Origin: an uncultured bacterium
Lineage (GTDB): Bacteria > Verrucomicrobiota > Lentisphaeria > Victivallales > UBA1829
Direction of reading: 5' to 3'
DNA: 43,696 bases
Assembly: GCA_949292215.1 (NCBI GenBank)
Contig: CASEYW010000111.1
Coordinates: forward strand, 1-43,696
In this document: piece by piece, positions 1 to 7,487 of the stretch
Position numbering within the stretch: the first letter of the stretch is position 1
How the letters are laid out: the number at the start of each line of letters is the position of its first letter
Translations under genes and position numbers: made by a program
The notes under the pieces: generated by a model
Seen by the model: the letters and a program-made list of their open reading frames with translations, nothing else
Database searches by the model: none
Told to the model about the DNA's origin: nothing

Positions 1-199
1 AGCTTTGTGTGGCGATTCCGATCTGTTTCAAGTTGTTTGTACAGGTGATCGCCTGGGCGCTGTCTCTTGCCTTGTTCAGAGCCGGAAGAAGAAGTGCCAC
101 TAGAATCGCAATAATTGCAATTACGACTAAAAGTTCTATCAATGTAAAAAATTTTTCTTTTGATTGATGTTTTGGTATCCATATTTGCTGGCTGGTCAT
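1..199 (-). CDS. Type II pseudopilin-like protein, N-terminal part only (runs off the window)
   Basis: Translating the minus strand from the ATG at 199 gives 66 residues. They hold a short basic leader, the prepilin signature [16 protein letters not shown], and then [10 protein letters not shown] and a TNNLKQIG segment. This is the N-terminal methylation/cleavage domain of pseudopilin-like (DUF1559-type) proteins, which are expanded in Lentisphaerota and Planctomycetota. Such proteins are processed by a prepilin peptidase and span the inner membrane by the hydrophobic helix. The residue before the FTLIE phenylalanine is Phe (KFFTLIE) rather than the usual Gly. The start overlaps the stop of the upstream regulator gene (TGATG), with AAGGAGG 9 bases before the ATG, so translation is probably coupled. 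The C-terminal part lies outside the window. Its role in adhesion, secretion or glycan capture is unknown. Confidence 0.85.
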   Translation of the reverse strand, partial: MTSQQIWIPKHQSKEKFFTLIELLVVIAIIAILVALLLPALNKARDSAQAITCTNNLKQIGIATQS

Positions 200-1254
200 C
201 ACTGTTCCTCCTTGTTTTGTTTCAATTGATATTGATAATTTCCATTGAAAACGATCTTTTCCGGTGGAGAACCGGGGGTTGCCAGCATCCGTTTCACCGT
301 TTGCGCGACCTGAATCCCGTATTCCCGGAAAGGAAATTCGATTTGTGTTACGGGTTCAGAAACGGATACTGGAATATACATAAAGGTGTACAGACGGCAT
401 TCGCTGTTCAGATCAATCTGGTATTTTCGAAGAAGAGCGGCGATTTCATCGGTTGTTTCGATGGAGAGGATGGCTGCATTGGGACGGAATCCCTTTTTGA
501 AAGTATCTTCCAGTTTTTCATAGCTGTTCTGTGTATTCAGGAAGAATTGAGTGTCCGGCAGTTTGATGCCCGCTTCTGCAAAAACATCCTTGCAGCCTTG
601 AAAATTGGTTTTGAAATATCGCTCTCCCTGGGAGAAAAGAGGGATGGTTCGCTTGTCTTTGAGAAGGATTTTTCCGAGGACGCGTCCTTTTTCATAGCGG
701 TCAATTTCTATACTGGTGATTCCGGGAATGCTTCTGTCAACAACGACCACCTGCCGGACCGCGGAAAGCCTGCGCAGAATTTCATGATAGGATTCCGGCG
801 GAGAAATGCAGACAAACGCGTCGCAGCGGATGCTCCTCAATTCTTCAAAAAGATCATTTTCCCGCTCGGAGTAGAGACGGACATCCTGCACCGCCATCGA
901 ATGGCCGCACAGTTCCATGCCGATGTGGGAACGCAGAGCATAACTGTAATAGTGTTCATAGAATATCTTTCCATCTCCGTCCAGCAGAGCTATGAGAGGG
1001 ATTTTCGTGGAGGACAACGCTATCTGCGGGACCGTGAACGTTCCGATTCCCGCTTTGGTTTCCAGATATCCTTCCTGAATCAGGGATTTCACTCCAAGCT
1101 GAACTGTGCTGCGGGCAATTCCGATCTCTTTTGCCAGATCCTCGTTTGAGGGAAGGCGTACAGCCTTTCCGGATTCCCGGAAAATCAGATCCATCACATA
1201 CTGCCGTACCCGCATCCGGGCACTGTCGTGTTTTTTGCTGTTCGCTGAAATCAT
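199..1254 (-). CDS. GntR-type HTH regulator with LacI-like sugar-binding domain
   Basis: This is a 351-residue cytoplasmic transcription factor. Residues about 10-77 form a GntR winged helix ([20 protein letters not shown], then [16 protein letters not shown]). From about residue 85 the sequence resembles the periplasmic-binding-protein-like effector domain of LacI and AraR regulators (ALLDGD..., [11 protein letters not shown]..., [15 protein letters not shown]). Such GntR/LacI hybrids usually repress carbohydrate genes and release DNA on binding a sugar. The gene ends in a one-base TGATG overlap with the pseudopilin gene, so the two are almost certainly co-transcribed. A near-consensus promoter (1303-1331) and an 18-base near-palindrome (1282-1299) lie just upstream and suggest autoregulation. 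The ATG at 1254 has only a weak AGGG ribosome site. The effector cannot be named from sequence. Confidence 0.85.
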   Translation of the reverse strand: MISANSKKHDSARMRVRQYVMDLIFRESGKAVRLPSNEDLAKEIGIARSTVQLGVKSLIQEGYLETKAGIGTFTVPQIALSSTKIPLIALLDGDGKIFYEHYYSYALRSHIGMELCGHSMAVQDVRLYSERENDLFEELRSIRCDAFVCISPPESYHEILRRLSAVRQVVVVDRSIPGITSIEIDRYEKGRVLGKILLKDKRTIPLFSQGERYFKTNFQGCKDVFAEAGIKLPDTQFFLNTQNSYEKLEDTFKKGFRPNAAILSIETTDEIAALLRKYQIDLNSECRLYTFMYIPVSVSEPVTQIEFPFREYGIQVAQTVKRMLATPGSPPEKIVFNGNYQYQLKQNKEEQ

Positions 1255-1281
1255 TTTACCCTGGTTTTTATTTAGAAATCG

Positions 1282-1299
1282 GTTTACCGTTCGGTATAC
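1282..1299. promoter_or_regulatory. Probable operator: GTTTACCG-TT-CGGTATAC near-palindrome
   Basis: Two 8-base arms match at 7 of 8 positions around a TT centre. The site lies just downstream of the -10 box of the GntR/LacI gene, between promoter and start codon. Position and symmetry fit an operator for the dimeric regulator encoded next to it. Binding by that protein is inferred. Confidence 0.5.
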
Positions 1300-1302
1300 T
1301 AC

Positions 1303-1331
1303 ATTATATACTAGAACCGGAAAAAAGTCAA
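1303..1331 (-). promoter_or_regulatory. Sigma-70-type promoter of the GntR/LacI-pseudopilin operon
   Basis: On the minus strand there is TTGACT (1331-1326), a 17-base spacer, and a perfect TATAAT (1308-1303). The start codon lies about 50 bases downstream. This is the closest match to the sigma-70 consensus in the window. Confidence 0.7.
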
Positions 1332-1385
1332 GAGGCGGAATGGAATTTTATTTCAAAAAATAGATTTCAGAATTGGAGCATGGGA

Positions 1386-1445
1386 AGAGCCTTTGCGGGA
1401 AACGCAGAGGCCGTCAAAAGTTCAGGGAAATAGGGGACGCGAAGG
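1386..1445. repeat. Intergenic direct repeat, copy 1 (hairpin-containing)
   Basis: About 60 bases, starting AGAGCCTTTGCGGGAAACGC, recur at 1584-1643 with roughly 85-90% identity. The first part folds as a 9-bp stem with a 5-base loop. Here one pair is G-U; in copy 2 it is A-U, so the pairing is kept although the sequence differs. The copies also differ by a one-base indel, which argues against protein coding. Confidence 0.65.
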
Positions 1446-1450
1446 AAGAT

Positions 1451-1558
1451 TCCGTGCTCCGCACGGCCAGCGTCTCGCCGCTGGATCGCGACAAGGACAC
1501 AGTCCTTGACCCGAGAAAAATGCGTGCGCATTTTTCCGCCCTTTGTTTTTTCTCGAAA
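1451..1558. repeat. Cluster of consecutive short hairpins between the two direct repeats
   Basis: Four perfect stems follow one another: CCGTGC/GCACGG with a 3-base loop, CCAGCG/CGCTGG with a 6-base loop, CAAGGAC/GTCCTTG with a 3-base loop, and GAAAAATGCG/CGCATTTTTC with a 2-base loop. CGAGAAAAA and TTTTTTCTCG also flank the last one. A further AACCGCTTT/AAAGCGGTT hairpin lies at about 1650-1670. This fills the gene-free stretch between the GntR gene and fucI. No convincing gene was seen in it. Confidence 0.6.
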
Positions 1559-1583
1559 GCAGGGAATAGCATAAAACGAAGTG

Positions 1584-1643
1584 AGAGCCTTTGCGGGAAG
1601 CGCAAAGGCGTCAGAAGTTTAGGGAAAGAGGGGAGCGCGAGGG
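1584..1643. repeat. Intergenic direct repeat, copy 2 (hairpin-containing)
   Basis: This is the partner of the repeat at 1386-1445. Its first 26 bases hold a perfect hairpin, GCCTTTGCG-GGAAG-CGCAAAGGC. It is followed by the shared GTCAGAAGTTTAGGGAAA stretch. Confidence 0.65.
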
Positions 1644-1689
1644 GAGAAGAACCGCTTTTCAAAGCGGTTTTCTTCTCTCGCATCTTTCC

Positions 1690-1727
1690 AAAAAAAGAGC
1701 GGCGCACAGATTTGTGCGCCGCCCGAT
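1690..1727 (-). terminator. Intrinsic terminator of fucI
   Basis: A perfect 10-bp stem GCGGCGCACA/TGTGCGCCGC with a 4-base loop is followed on the minus strand by a T-rich run (TCTTTTTTT). It lies 22 bases after the fucI stop codon. T residues on the other side make it possibly bidirectional. Confidence 0.8.
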
Positions 1728-1748
1728 CTGTTGTTTTTTAACAGGGAA

Positions 1749-3557
1749 TTAGCGATAGAGGGCTCCGAGAGCGGAGCAGGCTCTGTAATCCGCGCCTTCC
1801 TTGTCGAAGGTTCCGAAGGAGTTCCAGGTGGACGGACGGAAGACTTTTTCTTCATCGACATTGTGCATGCTGACCGGGATGCGGAGCATGGATGCAAGAG
1901 TGATGAGATCCGCGCCGATGTGTCCATAAGAGAACGCACCATGATTGGCTCCCCAGTTTGCCATGACGCTGTAAACATCGGTGAACGCGCCTTTTCCGGT
2001 CAGGTTCGGAATGAACCATGTGGTGGGCCAGCCCGGATCGGTACGGTTGTCGATTTTCGCATGGACATCTTTCGGCAGTTCCGCAGTGAACCCTTCCGCG
2101 ATCTGGAGCACCGGACCGAGTCCCTTGACCAGATTCAGGCGGGAAAGCGTGATCGGCATTCCGCCTTTTGTCAGGAAGTTGCTGGAGAATCCGCCTCCGC
2201 GGAAATAACCGAGATTCGCAGGAACCCATCTTGTGGCATTGATACATGCCTGAACTTCTTTCTCGGAGATTTCCCAGAAAGGTTTCATTGCGGGTTTGCC
2301 CTTGAGGGTCTGCTGTCCGGTAGCGTCCATTGTGGTTGCGCCGGAGTTGATAAGGTGAATGAGTCCGGGGATGCCGGGCAGCTTTTTGCCGGCGATCTTT
2401 TTCAGAGCGTCAGGACTCCAGTAGGTGCGGACGTCGGAGAAGCCGGATGCCGTATTTGTAAGGAGATGTCCGAACAGCATGGCAACGCCGTTGCAGGCGT
2501 CATTTTCTGTTGCAAGAACCAGCGGTTTGCGGATTCCGTTCCAGTCGAAGGAGGAGTTCAGGAGGGTTTCCATGACGTCTCCATTCGGTTTCCAGTCGGT
2601 CCACTGACGCTGTCCCTGGAAGCCTCCGGCGATTGCGTTGTGTCCGCAGGATTCTTCGACGAATCCGAGTTCCGCGAGTCTGGGATTGCCGATCATCAGG
2701 TCGCGTCCGATCATCGTCATCTTAGTGACGAATTCCCAGATGTCCTTCTGCTGAGCGGCCGTCTTGCCTTTTTTGCCGTTATAGATATCGGCACTCTGAT
2801 TTTTCGCGAGGTTTTTCTTGACCCATGCGTGAGCGCGTTCGAATTCTTCCGGATCGTAGATGCCTTCATCAATTCGGCGGAGAATTTCGGTTTCGTCCAC
2901 GGATTCGCAGCGCATGCCGAGATACTCTTCAAAGAAGTCGGGATCGACAATGGAGCCTGCGATTCCCATCGCGACGCTTCCGATCGAAAGATAGCTCTTT
3001 CCACGCATCTGGGCAACCGCGAGTCCCGCACGGACGAAACGGATGATCTTCTCTTTTACATCTTCCGGAATTTCTGTGGTATCTTTCTCCTGAACGTCAT
3101 GACCGTAGATGCCGAAAGCGGGCAGTCCCTTCTGAGAGTGGGCGGCGAGCACAGCTGCAAGATAGACCGCTCCGGGACGTTCCGTTCCGTTGAATCCCCA
3201 GATTGCTTTCGGGGTATGCGGATCCATATCCATGGTTTCCGAACCGTAGCACCAGCAGGGGGAGACCGTCAGAGAGACTCCCACGTTTTCACGTTTGAAT
3301 TTTTCCGCGCATGCGGCGGCTTCGGCAACTCCGCCGATCGTTGTATCGGCAATGACGCACTGAACAGGGCATCCGTCGGTATAACGGAGGTTGTTGGAGA
3401 TCAGTTCCGCTGCGGCGCGGGCCATCTGCATGGTCTGATCCTCAAGGGATTCGCGAATTCCTTTTCTTCTGCCGTCAATGCAAGGGCGGATTCCAACTTT
3501 CGGATGGGCGCAGCAGCTGACTTGCGGAGCTGCTTTCTTTGTGGTTTTTGCTGCCAT
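1749..3557 (-). CDS. fucI: L-fucose isomerase
   Basis: The 602-residue product aligns along its length with E. coli FucI (591 residues), sharing [42 protein letters not shown] and [11 protein letters not shown]. It converts L-fucose to L-fuculose (also D-arabinose to D-ribulose), Mn2+-dependent, in the cytoplasm. The metal/catalytic residues correspond to Glu351 ([10 protein letters not shown]), Asp375 (SDVRTYWSP) and His539 (WGANHG). The ATG at 3557 is preferred over a GTG at 3599 because AAAGGA precedes it. Residues 1-15 are a Lys/Ala-rich tail ([12 protein letters not shown]) absent from E. coli FucI. No kinase or aldolase gene adjoins it, so the rest of the fucose pathway must lie elsewhere. 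A promoter sits at 3618-3645. A HTH-GAF regulator gene lies directly upstream on the same strand. Confidence 0.96.
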   Translation of the reverse strand: MAAKTTKKAAPQVSCCAHPKVGIRPCIDGRRKGIRESLEDQTMQMARAAAELISNNLRYTDGCPVQCVIADTTIGGVAEAAACAEKFKRENVGVSLTVSPCWCYGSETMDMDPHTPKAIWGFNGTERPGAVYLAAVLAAHSQKGLPAFGIYGHDVQEKDTTEIPEDVKEKIIRFVRAGLAVAQMRGKSYLSIGSVAMGIAGSIVDPDFFEEYLGMRCESVDETEILRRIDEGIYDPEEFERAHAWVKKNLAKNQSADIYNGKKGKTAAQQKDIWEFVTKMTMIGRDLMIGNPRLAELGFVEESCGHNAIAGGFQGQRQWTDWKPNGDVMETLLNSSFDWNGIRKPLVLATENDACNGVAMLFGHLLTNTASGFSDVRTYWSPDALKKIAGKKLPGIPGLIHLINSGATTMDATGQQTLKGKPAMKPFWEISEKEVQACINATRWVPANLGYFRGGGFSSNFLTKGGMPITLSRLNLVKGLGPVLQIAEGFTAELPKDVHAKIDNRTDPGWPTTWFIPNLTGKGAFTDVYSVMANWGANHGAFSYGHIGADLITLASMLRIPVSMHNVDEEKVFRPSTWNSFGTFDKEGADYRACSALGALYR

Positions 3558-3617
3558 TTCTACTTGATCCTTTCGTTGTTGGTTCTTGTTTGAAACCACT
3601 GAAACTGTTTCCTAGGT

Positions 3618-3645
3618 AAGATAACAGCTGCTCATTAACATGCAA
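3618..3645 (-). promoter_or_regulatory. Probable fucI promoter
   Basis: On the minus strand: TTGCAT (3645-3640), 16-base spacer, TATCTT (3623-3618), followed by A. It lies about 60 bases before the fucI start. The TATCTTA -10 recurs at other promoters in this window. Confidence 0.5.
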
Positions 3646-3769
3646 ATGATTATTTTCGAGAAAAAGGATTTTTCCACGTTTTTTTTCGTGTTTTTCCATG
3701 AAAACTCGTTTTCTGCAAGAGAAAAAAAGCAAAAATGAGAAAAATCGATTTCGTTTTTCAGTGGAAGAC

Positions 3770-4948
3770 TCAGTCGGCCGAGTGGGTCCGCTCCGGAAAC
3801 TCCAGCCAGGCAATGGTGACATTTTGTATGTTGCCGAAGCGGTCAAAGAGGGGCAGCGCAGAAAGCATGTAACGGCGTCTGTTATAGAACATGGGTGCAT
3901 TCGCCGGGTGTTTTTCCCGAAGACAGGCATCCAGCGGGGACGTTACTTCCGGATTTGCCTCGCAGATCCGGTCCCAGATCCGGGATGTGATCGCCTCCTC
4001 TTCCGACAGATTCAGCAGTTCACAGCAGGATTTCGTCATGGAGCAGAGTTCGCGTACCGAGTTGAACAGCATCAGCGGCGGCGCAACAACCGCATCCGAA
4101 AGACAGAGTTTTCCCGTAAACAGCGGATCAGAATCGAAATGACGGCGCTCCATGACCAGTTGAATGATGGAACAGACTTTCCGGATCAGCCGCTCTTCAA
4201 TTTCCGGATAATTCCGGATCTGCTTGAGTTTCAGCGCCATCATCACTCCGCCGACCTGCCCGTTGAACCAGATGCCGGAACAGAGAACCGCCTTGACATC
4301 CGGAATCAGAATCGGATGCTGCAACGGAAAACGCGGACGTGAGGGATTGAAAATGTTGACAACCCGTTTCCTGCGGAACTGCTGCAGCCATTCGGACTGC
4401 GGCGAGGACGGTACCTCCCGGAAGCGTTCCGTATCACACGGACACCCCGCAGCGCGCCATTCATAAATCATTCTTGCGGAGGTATAGTTGTTTTCATACT
4501 GGTAGATGGCGCAGAAATGACTGCCTGTCCTGGTTCCCACAATTTCAGCAAGTCCATTCATTACCATGTCGAAGTTCCGTTCATGGGAAGCGATTTCAAG
4601 ACATTTTGCCAGTGCTTTTTCCAGATCCATGTAATCGCGCAGTTCCGTGGCGGTCTTGAACAACTCGTCCGGATTGCCCAGCATCGAACCGGGAATGGAT
4701 ACCTTTGATTCCACGAACAGACGGGAAAGTTCTTTCAGATCCTTTTCTTTCGCACCGCTTTCACTCAGAAGCGTATGAATCATGTTGAACAGACGGTCGG
4801 AGAGCGGCGCTTTTCCCGCACAGACAAGCCCGAGCCTTTGGCGGGAGATGTTCAGATGGGCTGCAACAGCCGTCTGCCGGAAGTGATTCCGCAGAAAAAG
4901 TACTTTCAGAAATTCTCCAAACGTCTTTCTTTTCTCGTTGTTTTCCAA
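3770..4948 (-). CDS. HTH regulator with GAF-like and PAS-like regions
   Basis: This is a 392-residue protein with no signal peptide. Residues about 8-70 resemble a Cro/CI-type helix-turn-helix (TAVAAHLNISRQRLGLVCAG...). About 110-275 looks like a GAF sensor (ERNFDMVMNGLAEIVG..., SHFCAIYQYENN, SGIWFNGQVGGVMMALKLK). About 285-390 looks PAS-like (PPLMLFNSVRELCSMTKSC..., LPLFDRFGNIQNVTIAWLEF). The assignments come from pattern and predicted fold, not strong motifs. The start is TTG at 4948, six bases after AAGGGGA; the only upstream ATG in frame (5083) has no such site and adds a non-conserved 45 residues. The gene stops 212 bases before fucI on the same strand, so it may regulate fucI, but the ligand is unknown. 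Confidence 0.6.
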   Translation of the reverse strand: MENNEKRKTFGEFLKVLFLRNHFRQTAVAAHLNISRQRLGLVCAGKAPLSDRLFNMIHTLLSESGAKEKDLKELSRLFVESKVSIPGSMLGNPDELFKTATELRDYMDLEKALAKCLEIASHERNFDMVMNGLAEIVGTRTGSHFCAIYQYENNYTSARMIYEWRAAGCPCDTERFREVPSSPQSEWLQQFRRKRVVNIFNPSRPRFPLQHPILIPDVKAVLCSGIWFNGQVGGVMMALKLKQIRNYPEIEERLIRKVCSIIQLVMERRHFDSDPLFTGKLCLSDAVVAPPLMLFNSVRELCSMTKSCCELLNLSEEEAITSRIWDRICEANPEVTSPLDACLREKHPANAPMFYNRRRYMLSALPLFDRFGNIQNVTIAWLEFPERTHSAD

Positions 4949-5280
4949 TTGGATTCCCCTTGATCTTCCGTATGATTCAATTTGAATGCCTTTGGAAATG
5001 TACAATAAAATGTCGACTTTTTCAATTCGGAAATCAGAAAAATGACGGAATCTGAATGTTCTCTCTGCAAACGATCCTTTCACGTTCGGAGATCGAAGGC
5101 TGCTTCCGCGGGATGCTCTGTGGTGGATGAGCAGTTCCGAAACAGGTGCAATCTGAAGAAAAATCAGAAAAGCACGGGTGCATGACTTGATTTTTCGGAA
5201 ATGTGTGGCATATTAGATATTCGCACGTTCGTTATTTAAGATCGCATTAACCATATTCATATTGTGAAGGAGTAGCAGAA
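4949..5280. other. Gene-free stretch between the HTH-GAF gene and rpmA
   Basis: No convincing coding region, repeat or RNA gene was seen. It must hold the divergent control regions of the HTH-GAF gene and of the rpmA operon. Only the rpmA promoter at 5187-5216 could be assigned. rplU (L21), which usually sits directly before rpmA, is not here. Confidence 0.6.
5187..5216 (+). promoter_or_regulatory. Probable rpmA promoter
   Basis: TTGATT, an 18-base spacer and TATTAG lie about 65 bases upstream of the rpmA start. The leader ends with GAAGGAG 8 bases before the ATG. Confidence 0.5.
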
Positions 5281-5538
5281 ATGGCACATAAGAAAGGTCA
5301 GTCGAGCAGCAGAAACGGCCGCGACAGTCAGCCGAAGATGCTCGGCATCAAGGCGTTCGGCGGTCAGTTTGTCACGGCTGGAAGCATTATCGTGCGTCAG
5401 CGCGGAACCAGAATCCATCCCGGCAAGAATGTCGGCTGCGGCAGAGACTATACGCTCTTTGCTCTTACGGATGGAACGGTTCAGTTCGGCAAAAAGGCGA
5501 GAAAAGACGTTGCAGTCATTCCCGTTGTCGCGGAATAA
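5281..5538 (+). CDS. rpmA: 50S ribosomal protein L27
   Basis: The 85-residue product matches bacterial L27. It starts [18 protein letters not shown], followed by [41 protein letters not shown] and DGTVQF. L27 binds the large subunit near the peptidyl-transferase centre, and its free basic N-terminus reaches the tRNA acceptor ends. Here the N-terminus begins directly with MAHKKG, so no leader needing cleavage (as in Firmicutes) is present. A strong ribosome site precedes it. A terminator-like hairpin separates it from obgE, the usual downstream partner. The common rplU-rpmA pairing is absent. Confidence 0.97.
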   Translation: MAHKKGQSSSRNGRDSQPKMLGIKAFGGQFVTAGSIIVRQRGTRIHPGKNVGCGRDYTLFALTDGTVQFGKKARKDVAVIPVVAE

Positions 5539-5564
5539 GACCATCGTTTCATTGGAATGATTGG

Positions 5565-5598
5565 AAACCCGGCCATGATAGAAAGGTCGGGTTTTTTT
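5565..5598 (+). terminator. Intrinsic terminator after rpmA
   Basis: AAACCCGGCC pairs with GGTCGGGTTT (10 bp, one G-U) around a 10-base loop and runs into seven Ts. It lies between rpmA and obgE and may attenuate rather than end transcription, because obgE has no other obvious promoter. Confidence 0.75.
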
Positions 5599-5636
5599 GT
5601 AAAAATCAGAGAGCCCTCCAGAGAGGAAACATCATC

Positions 5637-6671
5637 ATGTTCATTGATAAAGCGACCATCTCAGTCAAGGCCGGGAACGGCGGCAACGGCTGTTGCAGTT
5701 TCAGACGGGAAGCATTTGTTCCCAAAGGGGGGCCCAACGGCGGAGACGGCGCGCCGGGAGGGGATGTTATTTTTGTCGGCGATCCCGGTCAGCTCACCCT
5801 TCTTGATTTTCTATACAATACCCGTTTTGCCGCTCAGGACGGCGGCCCGGGCAAGGGAAAGGATATGCACGGCAGACGGGGAAAGGATCTCCGGATCAAG
5901 GTGCCAGTCGGTACAATCGTTCGGATTGCGGCAACAGGGGATCTGCTGGCGGATATCAACGAACCGTTTAAAGAGGTGGTCGTCGCAAAGGGCGGCAAAG
6001 GCGGACGCGGCAATGCCCGTTTTGCCACAAGTGTCAATCAGGCTCCCCGGGAACATGAACCGGGCGAGATTGTCGATCCGATCGAGGTTTCTCTGGAATT
6101 GAAGATTGTCGCCGATATCGGGCTTGTCGGTTATCCGAATGCGGGAAAATCGACTCTGCTTTCCGATCTGACCAATGCCAATCCGAAGATTGCTCCTTAT
6201 CCGTTTACAACGTTGAATCCTGTGGTCGGAATCATGGAGTTCGAAGATTTCGGAAAAGTCACCATGGCGGACATTCCCGGACTTGTCGACGGAGCCCATG
6301 AAAATGTCGGGCTCGGGCACGAATTCCTCCGTCATATTGAACGGACGAAAATGCTTGTTTACGTTCTTGATATGGCAGGAACCGACGGACGGAATCCGAT
6401 TGATGACCTTCACGCTCTGAAACGGGAGCTGGAGCTCTATGCTCCCGGGCTTTCCGATCGAGCTCGTCTGATTATTGCCAATAAAATGGACGTGGATGAA
6501 AGCAGGGAAAATCTGGAACTGCTGATGAAGGATCCTGAACGCAAACTGCCGGTCTTTCCCATGAGCGCTGTGCTTGATCCAGATTTCAATGAGATCAAAA
6601 ATATCCTGCGCGAAATGCTTTCCGCGTGTCCCGAACCGCCGGACCCGACTCAAACCGTTCTTCCGGAGTGA
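5637..6671 (+). CDS. obgE: Obg family GTPase
   Basis: The 344-residue product has the glycine-rich Obg fold at residues 1-158 (KAGNGGNGCCSFRREAFVPKG, GGPGKGKDMHGRRGKDL). The GTPase domain follows with G1 GYPNAGKS (165-172), the switch I threonines (191-192), G3 DIPG (212-215), G4 NKMD (282-285) and a G5-like MSAV. It is shorter than Obg proteins with a long C-terminal extension. Obg proteins act in 50S assembly and stress/stringent control. A spacing of six bases to the SDR gene indicates co-transcription. Confidence 0.96.
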   Translation: MFIDKATISVKAGNGGNGCCSFRREAFVPKGGPNGGDGAPGGDVIFVGDPGQLTLLDFLYNTRFAAQDGGPGKGKDMHGRRGKDLRIKVPVGTIVRIAATGDLLADINEPFKEVVVAKGGKGGRGNARFATSVNQAPREHEPGEIVDPIEVSLELKIVADIGLVGYPNAGKSTLLSDLTNANPKIAPYPFTTLNPVVGIMEFEDFGKVTMADIPGLVDGAHENVGLGHEFLRHIERTKMLVYVLDMAGTDGRNPIDDLHALKRELELYAPGLSDRARLIIANKMDVDESRENLELLMKDPERKLPVFPMSAVLDPDFNEIKNILREMLSACPEPPDPTQTVLPE

Positions 6672-6677
6672 GTTTTG

Positions 6678-7397
6678 ATGAGAATAGAAGATGCTTCCGT
6701 ATTGATTACCGGAGCCGCACAGCGGGTCGGTGCGGTTCTCGTCCGGACGTTTGCCGCTGCGGGTGCCAGAGTCATCATTCATTGCAATGAATCTGTTGCA
6801 GAGGCAAATGCGCTGCTGGAGGAGATCGGCGGAGAAAATGCCGGTCATTCGGTTCTCTGCTGTGATCTCTCAAAACCCGAAAACATTCCTGCCATGTTCA
6901 ACGACATTCCGCGTGATGTTTCCATCCTGATCAACAATGCCTCCATCTTCAACAGACAGGGCATCCTTCATGAAAACCTGCCGACTGCCAAGGCTCAGTT
7001 TGATCTGAATTTCTGGGCTCCGGTCGAATTGATGCGCACGTTTTATCAGCATTCGACTCCATCGGAACTTGCTGTTGTCAATCTGCTGGATCAGGCGATT
7101 GTCAAGACTGCGGCAGATTCATTCAGCTACTCTCTTTCCAAAAAAGCTCTTGCGGAAGCCACCCGGTGCGCAGCTCTGCAATTTGCTCCGAGAATGCGTG
7201 TCAACGGGCTTGCTCCCGGTCCGGTATTTCCGCCCCGCGGACTTGAACATCTGAAAATGGAAAAGACTCTGAAGACTCTTCCGCTGGGACGCCCCGTCAA
7301 TCCCCGGGATCTTGCCGATGCCTGTCTCATGCTTGCGGGCAACTCCTCCATAACCGGAAGCGTGCTTTTCGTCGATTGCGGACAGAGCCTGATCTGA
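6678..7397 (+). CDS. Short-chain dehydrogenase, pteridine-reductase-like
   Basis: The 239-residue product is a classical SDR. It has the cofactor motif TGAAQRVG (about 12-19), CDLS, NNAS.F, and the active-site pair in YSLSKKALAEATR. The TGxxxRxG and NNASxF forms resemble FolM/PTR1-type dihydropteridine or dihydromonapterin reductases, so a role in reduced pterin or folate metabolism is plausible. A generic 3-oxoacyl or sugar reductase cannot be excluded. The ATG at 6678 is chosen over a TTG three bases upstream; GGAG lies about nine bases before it. It follows obgE by six bases. Confidence 0.75.
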   Translation: MRIEDASVLITGAAQRVGAVLVRTFAAAGARVIIHCNESVAEANALLEEIGGENAGHSVLCCDLSKPENIPAMFNDIPRDVSILINNASIFNRQGILHENLPTAKAQFDLNFWAPVELMRTFYQHSTPSELAVVNLLDQAIVKTAADSFSYSLSKKALAEATRCAALQFAPRMRVNGLAPGPVFPPRGLEHLKMEKTLKTLPLGRPVNPRDLADACLMLAGNSSITGSVLFVDCGQSLI

Positions 7398-7487
7398 TCC
7401 CTTTTCCAATCCCGCCGCATACTGTGGCAATTCACACTTCCTGACATTGATGTTCCTTTCGGGATAAAATTCCCGCAGAATGATGTT

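Noticed and set aside
1384..1643. CRISPR array
   Set aside because: There are only two repeats about 200 bases apart and they have diverged. No spacers of regular length and no cas genes are present.
1373..1741. Open frame of 122 residues over the hairpin block
   Set aside because: The two direct repeats in it differ by a one-base indel, so they are read in different frames, and the region folds into hairpins. No ribosome site or family match was seen.
1731..3593. Long plus-strand open frame opposite fucI
   Set aside because: It is the antisense shadow of a gene that aligns end to end with E. coli FucI.
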